From contig PATA01000011.1 in NCBI GenBank assembly GCA_002713495.1, forward strand, positions 88,867 through 96,972: 8,106 nucleotides of DNA. Reading direction: 5' to 3'. A program made the position numbers and the translations under genes. The notes under the pieces are model-generated. The model saw only the letters and a program-made list of their open reading frames with translations. It made no database searches and was not told the DNA's origin. The DNA comes from Flavobacteriaceae bacterium (lineage in GTDB: Bacteria; Bacteroidota; Bacteroidia; Flavobacteriales; Flavobacteriaceae). Each line of letters starts with the position of its first letter. Within the stretch, counting starts at the first letter, position 1. Of the stretch, positions 1 to 5,968 are shown one piece after another.

Positions 1-221
1 TAAACAAAATAATTAAAAAAAGAAAATATACTTTCAAATTTAATTTTTGCATCTTCAGATAATGCTCGATAAATTATTTTTTTAACTGTTTTTAAAAATA
101 ACCAAGTAATAAAAAAAGCTAATAAAATAATTAAAATCGATTTAGGATTCAATATTATCGATTGACCTAATGAAATTTCTTTATCTAAAAAACTTCTTAA
201 TGGGTTCTGAATATAAATCAT
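1..221 (-). CDS. Probable MscS-family mechanosensitive ion channel, N-terminal part (cut by left edge)
   Basis: Reading leftwards from the ATG at 221 gives 73 open codons up to the window edge, so only the N-terminus is present. The visible protein has a short polar head (about residues 1-27), a strongly hydrophobic segment at about 28-44 (ILIILLAFFITWLFLK), a basic stretch (KTVKKIIYRAL), an acidic/polar linker (SEDAKIKFES) and the start of a second hydrophobic segment (IFSFFNYFV). This order matches my recollection of the N-terminal helix and linker of small flavobacterial MscS-like channels. Those open as tension-gated pores in the inner membrane and release solutes on hypo-osmotic shock. 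The diagnostic pore helix and beta domain lie outside the window, so the family call is tentative; another small membrane protein is possible. It lies 77 nt beyond dnaJ on the same strand and has its own candidate -7 box at 239-246. Confidence 0.55.
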   Translation of the reverse strand, partial: MIYIQNPLRSFLDKEISLGQSIILNPKSILIILLAFFITWLFLKTVKKIIYRALSEDAKIKFESIFSFFNYFV

Positions 222-238
222 AGTTTATTATACAAAAA

Positions 239-246
239 CAAAACTA
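239..246 (-). promoter_or_regulatory. Candidate -7 box (TAGTTTTG) for the MscS-like gene
   Basis: Read on the minus strand this is TAGTTTTG, an exact fit to the Bacteroidota -7 consensus TAnnTTTG. Transcription would start about 10 nt before the ATG at 221. A TTG lies 15 nt further upstream, closer than the usual spacing to the -33 TTTG element, so the match rests mainly on the -7 box. In DNA this AT-rich a chance match is possible. I saw no GC-rich stem-loop terminator for dnaJ in the 222-298 gap, so read-through from dnaJ also remains possible. Confidence 0.3.
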
Positions 247-298
247 AAATACAAGCGTAAACAATAAAAATTTGTAAAAAATGGTAATCTATAGAAAT

Positions 299-1408
299 TT
301 ATGAAAACATATCTTTAACCTTTTCAAAAAATGATTTATCCGATTTGTCAGGTTTAGGTTCAAAATTATCATCATCTATCATACTTTGAAAAAATCTTTT
401 TTGATCTCTATTAAGTACTTTTGGAGTCCAAACATTTATATGAACTAATAAATCTCCCGATGAATAGCCATTAATATCTGGTAAACCTTTCCCTCGCAAT
501 CTTAATGTTTTTCCTGACTGAATACCAGATTCAAGCTTTATTCTAACTTTTCCAACTAACAGTTGGATATCTTTGGAAATTCCTAAAACAGCTTCAGATA
601 TACTTATGTAAACATCTAGATGAAGATGTTGCCCTTCCCTAATGAATTTCTCATGCGGTTTTTCATTAATTAAGACCAATAAATCTCCAGAGACACCGTT
701 TGATAATGCGGCATTTCCTTTGCCAGAGACCTTTAATTGCATTCCATCTTCAACTCCCGAGGGAATTTTGATTGAAACGGTCTCCTCTTCTTGAATCATT
801 CCTTGAGAGTCAGATCCAGGAGGTCTATTTGATATGATTTGACCTGATCCTCCACACATATTACATGGTGAAGAAGTTTGCATTCTTCCTAATATGGTAT
901 TAGTTATTTTGGTAACTTGACCTGTTCCATTACATTTACTGCATGTAACGTATTCTATCCCAGGCGCTTGTACTTTTCTCTTTACCCTAACTTTTTTTTC
1001 CACTCCAGATGCTATTTCTTCTAGAGATAATGAAACCCTTATTCTTAAGTTACTACCTCTTCTTTGGGTTGATCTTTGCTGACCAAAACCTCCTCCAAAA
1101 CCTCCAAATGCCCCACCAAAAATATCGCCAAATTGACTAAATATATCATCCATATTCATTCCAGCTCCAGAACCAAAACCACCATTTTCAAAAGCAGCAT
1201 GGCCATATTGATCATACTTAGATTTATTTTCAGGATTTCCAAGAATTTCGTATGCTTCAGCAGCTTTTTTAAAATTGGCTTCGGCAGATTTATCACCAGG
1301 GTTTTTATCTGGGTGATACTTTATAGCCATTTTCCTGTAAGCTTTTTTGATTTCTGAAGCACTAGCACCTCTTGAAATTCCTAGTATGTCATAATAATCC
1401 TCTTTCAT
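299..1408 (-). CDS. dnaJ: Chaperone protein DnaJ (Hsp40), with a two-motif zinc region
   Basis: This is the 369-residue co-chaperone that delivers unfolded clients to DnaK and stimulates its ATPase in the cytoplasm. Residues 4-70 form the J domain, with the HPD triad at 32-34 and the QYGHAAF-type end. A Gly/Phe-rich linker spans about 76-110. The client-binding beta domains follow and the protein ends in [10 protein letters not shown], a tail I recall from flavobacterial DnaJ. The zinc region has only two CXXCXGXG motifs, CSKCNGTG (156-163) and CNMCGGSG (182-189), where E. coli DnaJ has four. By eye they align with motifs 2 and 3, while the places of motifs 1 and 4 hold cysteine-free sequence. 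Overall length is normal (E. coli 376), so this is not a truncation. The ATG at 1408 lies 8 nt after the grpE stop, so the two genes are almost certainly one transcript. dnaK is not in the window. Confidence 0.97.
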   Translation of the reverse strand: MKEDYYDILGISRGASASEIKKAYRKMAIKYHPDKNPGDKSAEANFKKAAEAYEILGNPENKSKYDQYGHAAFENGGFGSGAGMNMDDIFSQFGDIFGGAFGGFGGGFGQQRSTQRRGSNLRIRVSLSLEEIASGVEKKVRVKRKVQAPGIEYVTCSKCNGTGQVTKITNTILGRMQTSSPCNMCGGSGQIISNRPPGSDSQGMIQEEETVSIKIPSGVEDGMQLKVSGKGNAALSNGVSGDLLVLINEKPHEKFIREGQHLHLDVYISISEAVLGISKDIQLLVGKVRIKLESGIQSGKTLRLRGKGLPDINGYSSGDLLVHINVWTPKVLNRDQKRFFQSMIDDDNFEPKPDKSDKSFFEKVKDMFS

Positions 1409-1416
1409 AATCTACA

Positions 1417-1956
1417 TTATTGTCCAACAACAACTTTAGGAAATCTTATTATTTTTTCACCAAGGATATAGCCTTTTTCAATAACATCGATGATTTTACC
1501 CTTTTGCTTTTTATTTTTAACGGGAATTTGGGTTATTGCTTCGTGTATTTCAGAATCAAAGGTATCACCAATTGAGACTTCAACTTCAGAAAGCCCGTTA
1601 TTCCTAAGAGTTTCATTCATTTTGTTAAAAATCAAATATAAACCTTTGAGATCGTCTGATTCGTTTGCAACTTTAATTTGATTTTTCGCTCGTTCAAAAT
1701 CATCAATAACGGGAATTAGAGCTAACATCAATTCACGGTTTGCAGATTTAAAAAGGTCAACTCGTTCCTTAGATGTTCTTTTTTTATAATTTTCAAACTC
1801 GGCAAATAATCTTAAAAATTTTTCTTTTTCAGCCTGTAATTCATCTGATATTTTTTTTAAATCAATTGCATGCGTTGACTTATTTGCTTTTTTTAATTTA
1901 TTTGAATTAACAGATCTAGCCTTTGTTTTTTCTTTATTTTTTTTTGACACAGTCAT
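1417..1956 (-). CDS. grpE: GrpE, nucleotide exchange factor for DnaK
   Basis: GrpE is the cytoplasmic dimeric factor that releases ADP from DnaK and so resets the DnaK-DnaJ cycle. The 179-residue product has a Lys-rich disordered head (1-35), a long coiled-coil helix (about 33-75, with RLFAEFENYKKRTSKE at 49-64), a helical bundle (about 76-120), and the C-terminal beta domain with FDSEIHEAI (133-141) and the hallmark ending GYILGEKIIRFPKVVVGQ. Length is in the family range. The same frame is open to a TTG at 1992, which would add 12 residues (MAIPLQ...). I reject that start because it lies inside a sigma-54-type promoter; the ATG at 1956 gives a normal GrpE head. Predicted transcription from that promoter would begin near 1965, leaving a leader of only about 9 nt. 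dnaJ follows 8 nt downstream. Confidence 0.96.
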   Translation of the reverse strand: MTVSKKNKEKTKARSVNSNKLKKANKSTHAIDLKKISDELQAEKEKFLRLFAEFENYKKRTSKERVDLFKSANRELMLALIPVIDDFERAKNQIKVANESDDLKGLYLIFNKMNETLRNNGLSEVEVSIGDTFDSEIHEAITQIPVKNKKQKGKIIDVIEKGYILGEKIIRFPKVVVGQ

Positions 1957-1975
1957 AAAATATTTATTTAATAAT

Positions 1976-1992
1976 TGCAAAGGTATTGCCAA
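1976..1992 (-). promoter_or_regulatory. Sigma-54 (RpoN)-type -24/-12 promoter for grpE-dnaJ
   Basis: On the minus strand the sequence is TTGGCAATACCTTTGCA. It has the invariant GG of the -24 element and GC of the -12 element with exactly 10 nt between them, and both flanks fit the consensus TTGGCAC-N5-TTGCA closely. Transcription would start near 1965, 9 nt before the grpE ATG at 1956. The nested TACCTTTG also fits the Bacteroidota -7 pattern, but I see no TTTG at the matching -33 distance, so sigma-54 is the better reading. RpoN promoters need an ATP-driven enhancer-binding activator; none is encoded in the window. The call comes from sequence match alone. Confidence 0.65.
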
Positions 1993-2000
1993 TCATTTAA

Positions 2001-2019
2001 AAGTGTCATAATGTCACTT
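2001..2019. promoter_or_regulatory. Imperfect palindrome upstream of the grpE promoter (possible operator)
   Basis: The 19-nt plus-strand sequence AAGTGTCATAATGTCACTT is a palindrome about the central A at 2010: AAGTG pairs with CACTT and CAT with ATG, with one T/T mismatch in each arm. It can also be read as a direct repeat of TGTCA with 3 nt between copies. Its centre is about 45 nt upstream of the predicted grpE transcription start and it ends 8 nt before the -24 element. It overlaps the stop codon of the upstream epimerase-like gene (2018-2020). The position suits a site for a regulator of the grpE promoter. It does not resemble the CIRCE element of HrcA, and it is too AT-rich and lacks the T-run of a good terminator. 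Confidence 0.4.
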
Positions 2020-2923
2020 ATTTAATTTTAAGATCACTAATAGCATTTTCAAATATTTTAAATTTAAACTTGAATCCCTTTTTTTCTATTTTTTTAGAAC
2101 TGATTTTTTGACTATCAAGAAATAATTGACTTCTTTCATTAAAAAAAAACTTAACTACAAAATTTGGAATATTTGGAAAGATTATTGGCCTATTTAAGTA
2201 ATTTGCTAGAGATTTAATTAATTTATTTTGTGTAATTGGACATGGAGCAACGGCATTTATAATACCTGAGAGACTGTTTTCGATTGAATATAAAAAAATT
2301 TCAGCAAGGTCATCAATATGGATCCACGATTGCCATTGATTTCCAGAACCAAAGGCTGAACCGAAACAAAATTTTATAGGAGGAACAATATAAGACAATA
2401 TACCTCCTTTCGAAGAAATCACTAATCCAATTCTTAATATTAACAAATTTTGAGTTTGGGTTTCGAGTTCAGTAATCGCCTTCTCCCATTTTTGGACAAC
2501 TCTTTGAAGAAAATTTTCGGGTAAAAATGAATCAGATTCATTAAAATATTTCTCACTGTTAGGATAATATCCAATTGCAGATGCTGAAATAATTCCTTTT
2601 AGCTTTATTTGAAGATCAATTAAAGAATTATAAATTATGTTAGCTGACAAAACTCTACTTTCAATTATTTTATTTTTATGTTTTTTTGTCCACCTTCTTG
2701 ATATTGAAGTTCCTGCTAAATTGATTAAATGTGTGACTCCGTCAAATGCATTTAAATCAATAACACCTTTCTGGGGATCCCAGTAAAATCCATTACAGCC
2801 ATCAATTGAATTTATTTTTTTTTTCGAAGTAGTCAAAAAGTTGACCCTGTAACCCTTATTTAATAATTTTATCGATATTACTCTTCCAATTAATCCAGTT
2901 GCTCCAGTTATAAGAATTTTCAT
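2018..2923 (-). CDS. TIGR01777-family NAD(P)-binding epimerase-like protein (SDR, DUF1731)
   Basis: This 301-residue protein belongs to the extended short-chain dehydrogenase group that includes E. coli YfcH and human SDR39U1. Its substrate is not established. The Rossmann dinucleotide-binding motif GATGLIG is at 7-13. Family marks follow: NLAGTSISRRWT (68-79), the ESR motif (88-90), SASAIGYYP (113-121, with the Tyr of the SDR active-site area), and WIHIDDL (200-206). The C-terminal DUF1731 domain begins near 246 and contains the ELFLxSQKIxxKKxxxxGF-like stretch at 263-284 (here NERSQLFLDSQKI). Length is typical and the ATG at 2923 gives a standard N-terminus. It starts 18 nt after the mnmD stop and is probably co-transcribed with it; whether transcription continues into grpE is unclear. 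Function beyond oxidoreductase/epimerase-like cannot be read from the sequence. Confidence 0.9.
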   Translation of the reverse strand: MKILITGATGLIGRVISIKLLNKGYRVNFLTTSKKKINSIDGCNGFYWDPQKGVIDLNAFDGVTHLINLAGTSISRRWTKKHKNKIIESRVLSANIIYNSLIDLQIKLKGIISASAIGYYPNSEKYFNESDSFLPENFLQRVVQKWEKAITELETQTQNLLILRIGLVISSKGGILSYIVPPIKFCFGSAFGSGNQWQSWIHIDDLAEIFLYSIENSLSGIINAVAPCPITQNKLIKSLANYLNRPIIFPNIPNFVVKFFFNERSQLFLDSQKISSKKIEKKGFKFKFKIFENAISDLKIK

Positions 2924-2941
2924 CTAAAACAAAATTATAGA

Positions 2942-3598
2942 TTAATTTTTTATTACTCTCAGCATTTCTCTTTTTTGAAGAAAACCAGGGACTTTTTTTA
3001 CATCAACATTAAAAGATTCGAGAACTCTTCTAACATCTGACTTTGAGCAATATGTTACCCAAACGCCTTTTTTGTTTAAGATATTTATAGATTTTTTCAA
3101 TGCTTCATTCTTCCACATTAGAGGTTGTGCATGAAAAGCAAAAGCGTCATAAAATATTACATCATAATTTTCAATAAAATTAAATTTAAAATAATCATCA
3201 TGGATTTTTTTGATAGAAAAAAAAGAACTTAAATTTAATTCATGATTCCAACTAGAATTATAGATATTTTCCTCACTAATTGATAAACATTTAGGTTTTA
3301 TAAGCTGAGTTTGAGAATTGGTCAGGGGATATTTTTCGATTGAAAAATACTTAAGTTTTAGTTTATTTTCTTCTGCATATCTCTTTGTAACAAGTGCATT
3401 CAAACCAGTACCAAAACCCAATTCAAATATTCTGCATATTTTTTTCTCTGGGTTATTTTTAAACCAATAATCAACTCCATTATTGATATAAACATGAATT
3501 GATTCTGAATAAGCACCCTTTTTAGAGTGATAGTATTCATTTAATGAAGTGTCATATAATGAAAAACTTCCATCATCTGTTATGATTTTTTCTTTCAT
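2942..3598 (-). CDS. mnmD: tRNA 5-methylaminomethyl-2-thiouridine-forming methyltransferase, stand-alone MnmD
   Basis: The enzyme transfers a methyl group from SAM to the aminomethyl-uridine at wobble position 34 of certain tRNAs, the last step of mnm5s2U synthesis. In E. coli this is the N-terminal (DUF752) half of bifunctional MnmC; here the FAD oxidoreductase half is absent and the protein stops after 218 residues. Visible marks are the entry motif TDDGSFSLYD (7-16), YHSKKGAYSES (23-33), the SAM-binding FELGFGTGLNAL (58-69), YDVIFYDAFAF (145-155; DAFAP is usual), WVTYCSKSDVRR (180-191) and KREML (209-213). The frame is open to an ATG at 3655, adding 19 residues unlike the family N-terminus, so I chose the ATG at 3598. 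It is divergent from ilvE and followed by the TIGR01777 gene. Confidence 0.9.
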   Translation of the reverse strand: MKEKIITDDGSFSLYDTSLNEYYHSKKGAYSESIHVYINNGVDYWFKNNPEKKICRIFELGFGTGLNALVTKRYAEENKLKLKYFSIEKYPLTNSQTQLIKPKCLSISEENIYNSSWNHELNLSSFFSIKKIHDDYFKFNFIENYDVIFYDAFAFHAQPLMWKNEALKKSINILNKKGVWVTYCSKSDVRRVLESFNVDVKKVPGFLQKREMLRVIKN

Positions 3599-3716
3599 TA
3601 GGTAAAGAAAATGAATTTTTATTATTTTATGTTTTTGATAGGAAGTTTTAAACAAAAAAAGTTAAATATGATTTAAAATAAATTACTTTTATTTTAATTT
3701 TTAAAATTATTAGGAA

Positions 3717-4763
3717 TTGGAAATTAAAATAAACAATAATCCCAGACACACTAGTGTTGACTTTGAAAATTTATCTTTTGGAGAGGTTTTTACTGATCAT
3801 ATGCTTGTTTGTAATTTCATTAACAACAAATGGAATGAACCTAAAATTATTCCCTATCAAAATATTTCTATCGATCCATCAACAAGTGCACTTCATTACG
3901 GACAAGCAATTTTTGAGGGTATGAAGGCTTATAAAGATACGAAAGGAAAAGTATGGTTATTTCGACCTAAAGAGAATTTTATCAGATTCAATAAATCATG
4001 TAAAAGGATGAAAATCCCGGAAATTCCAGAAGAATATTTTATAAATGGCCTAAAAAAATTGGTGTCCTTAGATTCTAATTGGGTAAAATCTGGACAAGGT
4101 AATTCTCTTTACATAAGACCTTTCGTTTTCGCTAGTCAACCAACTGTACAAGCATCTCCGTCAAACGAATATAAATTTATTATAATATGTTCACCTGCAA
4201 AATCATACTACAACGAATCCAAATTTAACGTATTAATTGCAGAAAAATTTAGTAGGGCATCTAGTGGAGGAATTGGATATGCTAAGGCTGCAGGGAACTA
4301 TGGAGCTTCTTTTTATCCCACCTCTATTGCACAAGACAAAGGATATCAACAAATAATATGGACAGATTCAAATGAACACAAATACATTGAAGAAGCAGGA
4401 ACCATGAACGTTTTCTTTAGAATTGATAATAAATTAATCACAGCTCCAACTAACGACAGAATACTCGATGGTATAACTAGAAAAAGTGTTATTCAAATAG
4501 CAAAAGATATAAATATTGATATTGAAGTTAGGCCTTTTTCGGTTGATGAATTAGTCAGTTCTGCAAATAATAAATCATTGAAGGAAGTTTTTGGTGCTGG
4601 AACTGCAGTTGTAATCCTTCCAATATCAGGTTTCGGTTACAAAAATATTGATTACAATATTAATTTACCGGAAAATTCTTATGCTAAAAGAATAAAAAAA
4701 ATGATAACCGATATTCAATATAATGTATCAAAAGATCCATATGGTTGGAGGGTAGGCATCTAA
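3717..4763 (+). CDS. ilvE: Branched-chain amino acid aminotransferase (fold-type IV PLP enzyme)
   Basis: This cytoplasmic enzyme interconverts leucine, isoleucine and valine with their 2-oxo acids, using glutamate/2-oxoglutarate and pyridoxal phosphate. It serves the last step of synthesis and the first of breakdown. The 348 residues cover the whole family. Marks are FGEVFTDHML (21-30), LHYGQAIFEGMKAY (59-72), SLYIRPFVFA (130-139), the PLP-lysine region GYAKAAGNYG (187-196, Lys190 being the predicted Schiff-base lysine), YIEEAGTMNVFF (223-234), TNDRILDGITRKS (245-257), and GAGTAVVI (293-300). The start is TTG at 3717: an in-frame TAG at 3711-3713 blocks extension, and the first in-frame ATG would remove conserved sequence (before DHML). 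The end overlaps the MazG-like gene by 4 nt. The short gap to divergent mnmD (3599-3716) must carry both promoters, but I could not identify a convincing one. Confidence 0.95.
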   Translation: MEIKINNNPRHTSVDFENLSFGEVFTDHMLVCNFINNKWNEPKIIPYQNISIDPSTSALHYGQAIFEGMKAYKDTKGKVWLFRPKENFIRFNKSCKRMKIPEIPEEYFINGLKKLVSLDSNWVKSGQGNSLYIRPFVFASQPTVQASPSNEYKFIIICSPAKSYYNESKFNVLIAEKFSRASSGGIGYAKAAGNYGASFYPTSIAQDKGYQQIIWTDSNEHKYIEEAGTMNVFFRIDNKLITAPTNDRILDGITRKSVIQIAKDINIDIEVRPFSVDELVSSANNKSLKEVFGAGTAVVILPISGFGYKNIDYNINLPENSYAKRIKKMITDIQYNVSKDPYGWRVGI

Positions 4764-5158
4764 TTATTATGTTCTCTAAATATTTTTTTTAGATTTGGTT
4801 TGAAATAATTAGGACCTTTCAAAACTTTTCCATCCTTTCGGTATATTGGTTTGCCATCTTCACCAAGTTTACTCATATTACTATCTTGAATAGCATTAAA
4901 AACTTCCTCAATTTTGTCTTGCATTCCATGAGTCAATATAGTTCCACAGAGAATATATAGCATATCACCAAGTGCATCAGCTATTTCAATTAAATCTTTA
5001 TTTTTAGCTGCCTCAAAATATTCTTTATTTTCCTCTGACATTAACTTAAATCTTAATTTAATTTTATTTAATGGAAGATCAACTGTGGGTGAGACTGATA
5101 CATCAATATTGAATGCATCATGAAATTTTTTTACTGAATTTATTGGTTTTTCAATCAT
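4760..5158 (-). CDS. MazG-like nucleoside triphosphate pyrophosphohydrolase family protein
   Basis: This 132-residue all-alpha protein of the MazG/PRA-PH superfamily is expected to split an NTP or related nucleotide into the monophosphate and pyrophosphate, as a house-cleaning or metabolic enzyme in the cytoplasm. The metal-binding pattern is clear: EENKE at 42-46, then EIADALGD at 58-65, where Glu58, Asp61 and probably Asp65 complete the magnesium site. A C-terminal extension (about 95-132) contains EDGKPIYRKDGKVLKGPNYF, which I recall from the small stand-alone bacterial members. Substrate cannot be deduced; similarity in fold to HisE does not imply histidine synthesis. It converges on ilvE with a 4-nt tail overlap (its TAG at 4760-4762, ilvE TAA at 4761-4763). 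Its start region faces the fluoride-channel gene set across a 64-nt gap. Confidence 0.87.
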   Translation of the reverse strand: MIEKPINSVKKFHDAFNIDVSVSPTVDLPLNKIKLRFKLMSEENKEYFEAAKNKDLIEIADALGDMLYILCGTILTHGMQDKIEEVFNAIQDSNMSKLGEDGKPIYRKDGKVLKGPNYFKPNLKKIFREHNN

Positions 5159-5199
5159 TTTTTATTTTAGATTACAGATTATTTTAATTATGCTTTGAT

Positions 5200-5207
5200 T
5201 AATTTTG
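5200..5207 (+). promoter_or_regulatory. Candidate -7 box (TAATTTTG) for the crcB gene set
   Basis: TAATTTTG is an exact match to the Bacteroidota -7 pattern TAnnTTTG and would start transcription about 9 nt before the ATG at 5223. I see no clear TTTG at the -33 distance, so confidence is low. The whole gap (5159-5222) is too short and unstructured for a fluoride riboswitch. Confidence 0.25.
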
Positions 5208-5222
5208 TTATAAATTAAATTG

Positions 5223-5411
5223 ATGTTCACTAAAGGTCAACTTATTTTTGCAATTGCGTTTATAATTATCTTCACAATAATTATAATATATTCTTACCGA
5301 CAAGATAGAAAAAATCAAAAAGAATATTTTAAAGGGAGTTTTAAAATTATTCTTTTTATGGTAGGGCTAACTATCACATTATTTTTGATAAAAAAATATA
5401 CTCTTAATTGA
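5223..5411 (+). CDS. Small two-helix membrane protein upstream of crcB, function unknown
   Basis: The 62-residue product starts MFTKGQLIFAIAF and has two predicted membrane helices, about 7-25 (very Ile/Phe-rich) and 41-56. They are joined by a charged loop (SYRQDRKNQKEYFKGS, 24-39), and a short basic tail follows. The basic loop suggests it lies in the cytoplasm with both ends outside, by the positive-inside rule. The ATG at 5223 is chosen over the TTG at 5220, which would only add one residue. Its stop TGA (5409-5411) overlaps the TTG start of the next gene, and crcB follows after that, so all three are probably made together. I recall similar short unnamed membrane proteins in flavobacterial genomes but know no function. 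A role with the fluoride channel is only suggested by position. Confidence 0.75.
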   Translation: MFTKGQLIFAIAFIIIFTIIIIYSYRQDRKNQKEYFKGSFKIILFMVGLTITLFLIKKYTLN

Positions 5412-5968
5412 TCCTAAAAAAATTGAAAAATTATTTAATAATATCGTTTGTTATAATTTCAATTATACTTGTACTTATTGGTCGAACATATTTTTATAGT
5501 TCATACAAATACATAGGAAAACAAATTCATGAAGGTGGGTTTTATTTAGGAAAGATATTATCAACTTCAAAAAAAAATTTTGATAAAATAAAGGATATTG
5601 AATATAAAAATCTTGAAAAATTTATTAGTTCAAATAAATTATCAAAAAACGGAAAAAGGTTCATTATTTATACATCACAAACAGAAAAAAAAATTGAATC
5701 AATAATTGCTATTCCACTAAAAAATTGTCCTGAACTTAATTTAACACCAAAACTTGTTTGCAATTATTTTCCAACACAAGATGTAATTGGTGTTACTCAT
5801 GATGGGTATCCAACTAATAAAGATAGAGGGTGGAAAATTTTGGATAAACATTTAATCGATATTAATAAGAAAATTTTTAATGCACCATTTGAAGTGATTT
5901 GGAAAGGATCCTATGAAACGAAAGATTCAACAAAATGGATAACTGGACTTTACTACCCAATAAGATGA
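5408..5968 (+). CDS. Membrane-anchored protein resembling the GyrI-like (SHS2) ligand-binding fold
   Basis: The 186-residue product has a basic head (KKLK, 4-7), one hydrophobic segment at about 9-25 that looks like an uncleaved anchor, and a soluble remainder that charge bias places outside the cytoplasm. The soluble part shows two similar halves. Residues 34-105 run strand-helix-strand and end RFIIYT...ESIIAIPL. Residues 125-185 run DVIGVTHDGY, helix GWKILDKHLI, NAPFEVI, then KWITGLYYPI. The second half is very like the end of GyrI/effector-binding domains (GSYENLGxAW...PxxExY...TEIYIPV type). Those domains bind small molecules in some transcription activators; no DNA-binding part is present here. 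There is no in-frame ATG, so the start is TTG at 5408, overlapping the previous stop as TTGA. The gene ends in an ATGA overlap with crcB. Fold assignment is by eye and moderate; ligand unknown. Confidence 0.7.
   Translation: MILKKLKNYLIISFVIISIILVLIGRTYFYSSYKYIGKQIHEGGFYLGKILSTSKKNFDKIKDIEYKNLEKFISSNKLSKNGKRFIIYTSQTEKKIESIIAIPLKNCPELNLTPKLVCNYFPTQDVIGVTHDGYPTNKDRGWKILDKHLIDINKKIFNAPFEVIWKGSYETKDSTKWITGLYYPIR

Noticed and set aside
222..298. Rho-independent terminator after dnaJ
   Set aside because: No GC-containing stem followed by a T-run was found; only A/T homopolymers.
1076..1357. Open frame of 93 codons on the plus strand opposite dnaJ
   Set aside because: It is antisense to the Gly/Phe linker and J domain of a strongly conserved gene; the product is low-complexity and resembles nothing known.
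1490..1681. Open frame on the plus strand opposite grpE
   Set aside because: Antisense shadow of a conserved gene with no start context or recognisable domain.
1957..1992. TTG-started 12-residue extension of GrpE
   Set aside because: It lies over the sigma-54-type promoter and the predicted transcription start; the ATG at 1956 gives a normal GrpE N-terminus.
3599..3655. 19-residue N-terminal extension of MnmD from the ATG at 3655
   Set aside because: The extension (KTSYQKHKIIKIHF) has no counterpart in the family, and the family N-terminus begins right at the ATG at 3598.
5159..5222. Possible fluoride riboswitch before the crcB set
   Set aside because: The gap is only 64 nt and AT-rich, with no pairing pattern or conserved loop of the crcB motif.
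5935..5964. 10-residue extension of CrcB from an upstream ATG
   Set aside because: It lies within the preceding gene and breaks the standard CrcB N-terminus; the ATG at 5965 forms a clean ATGA overlap.
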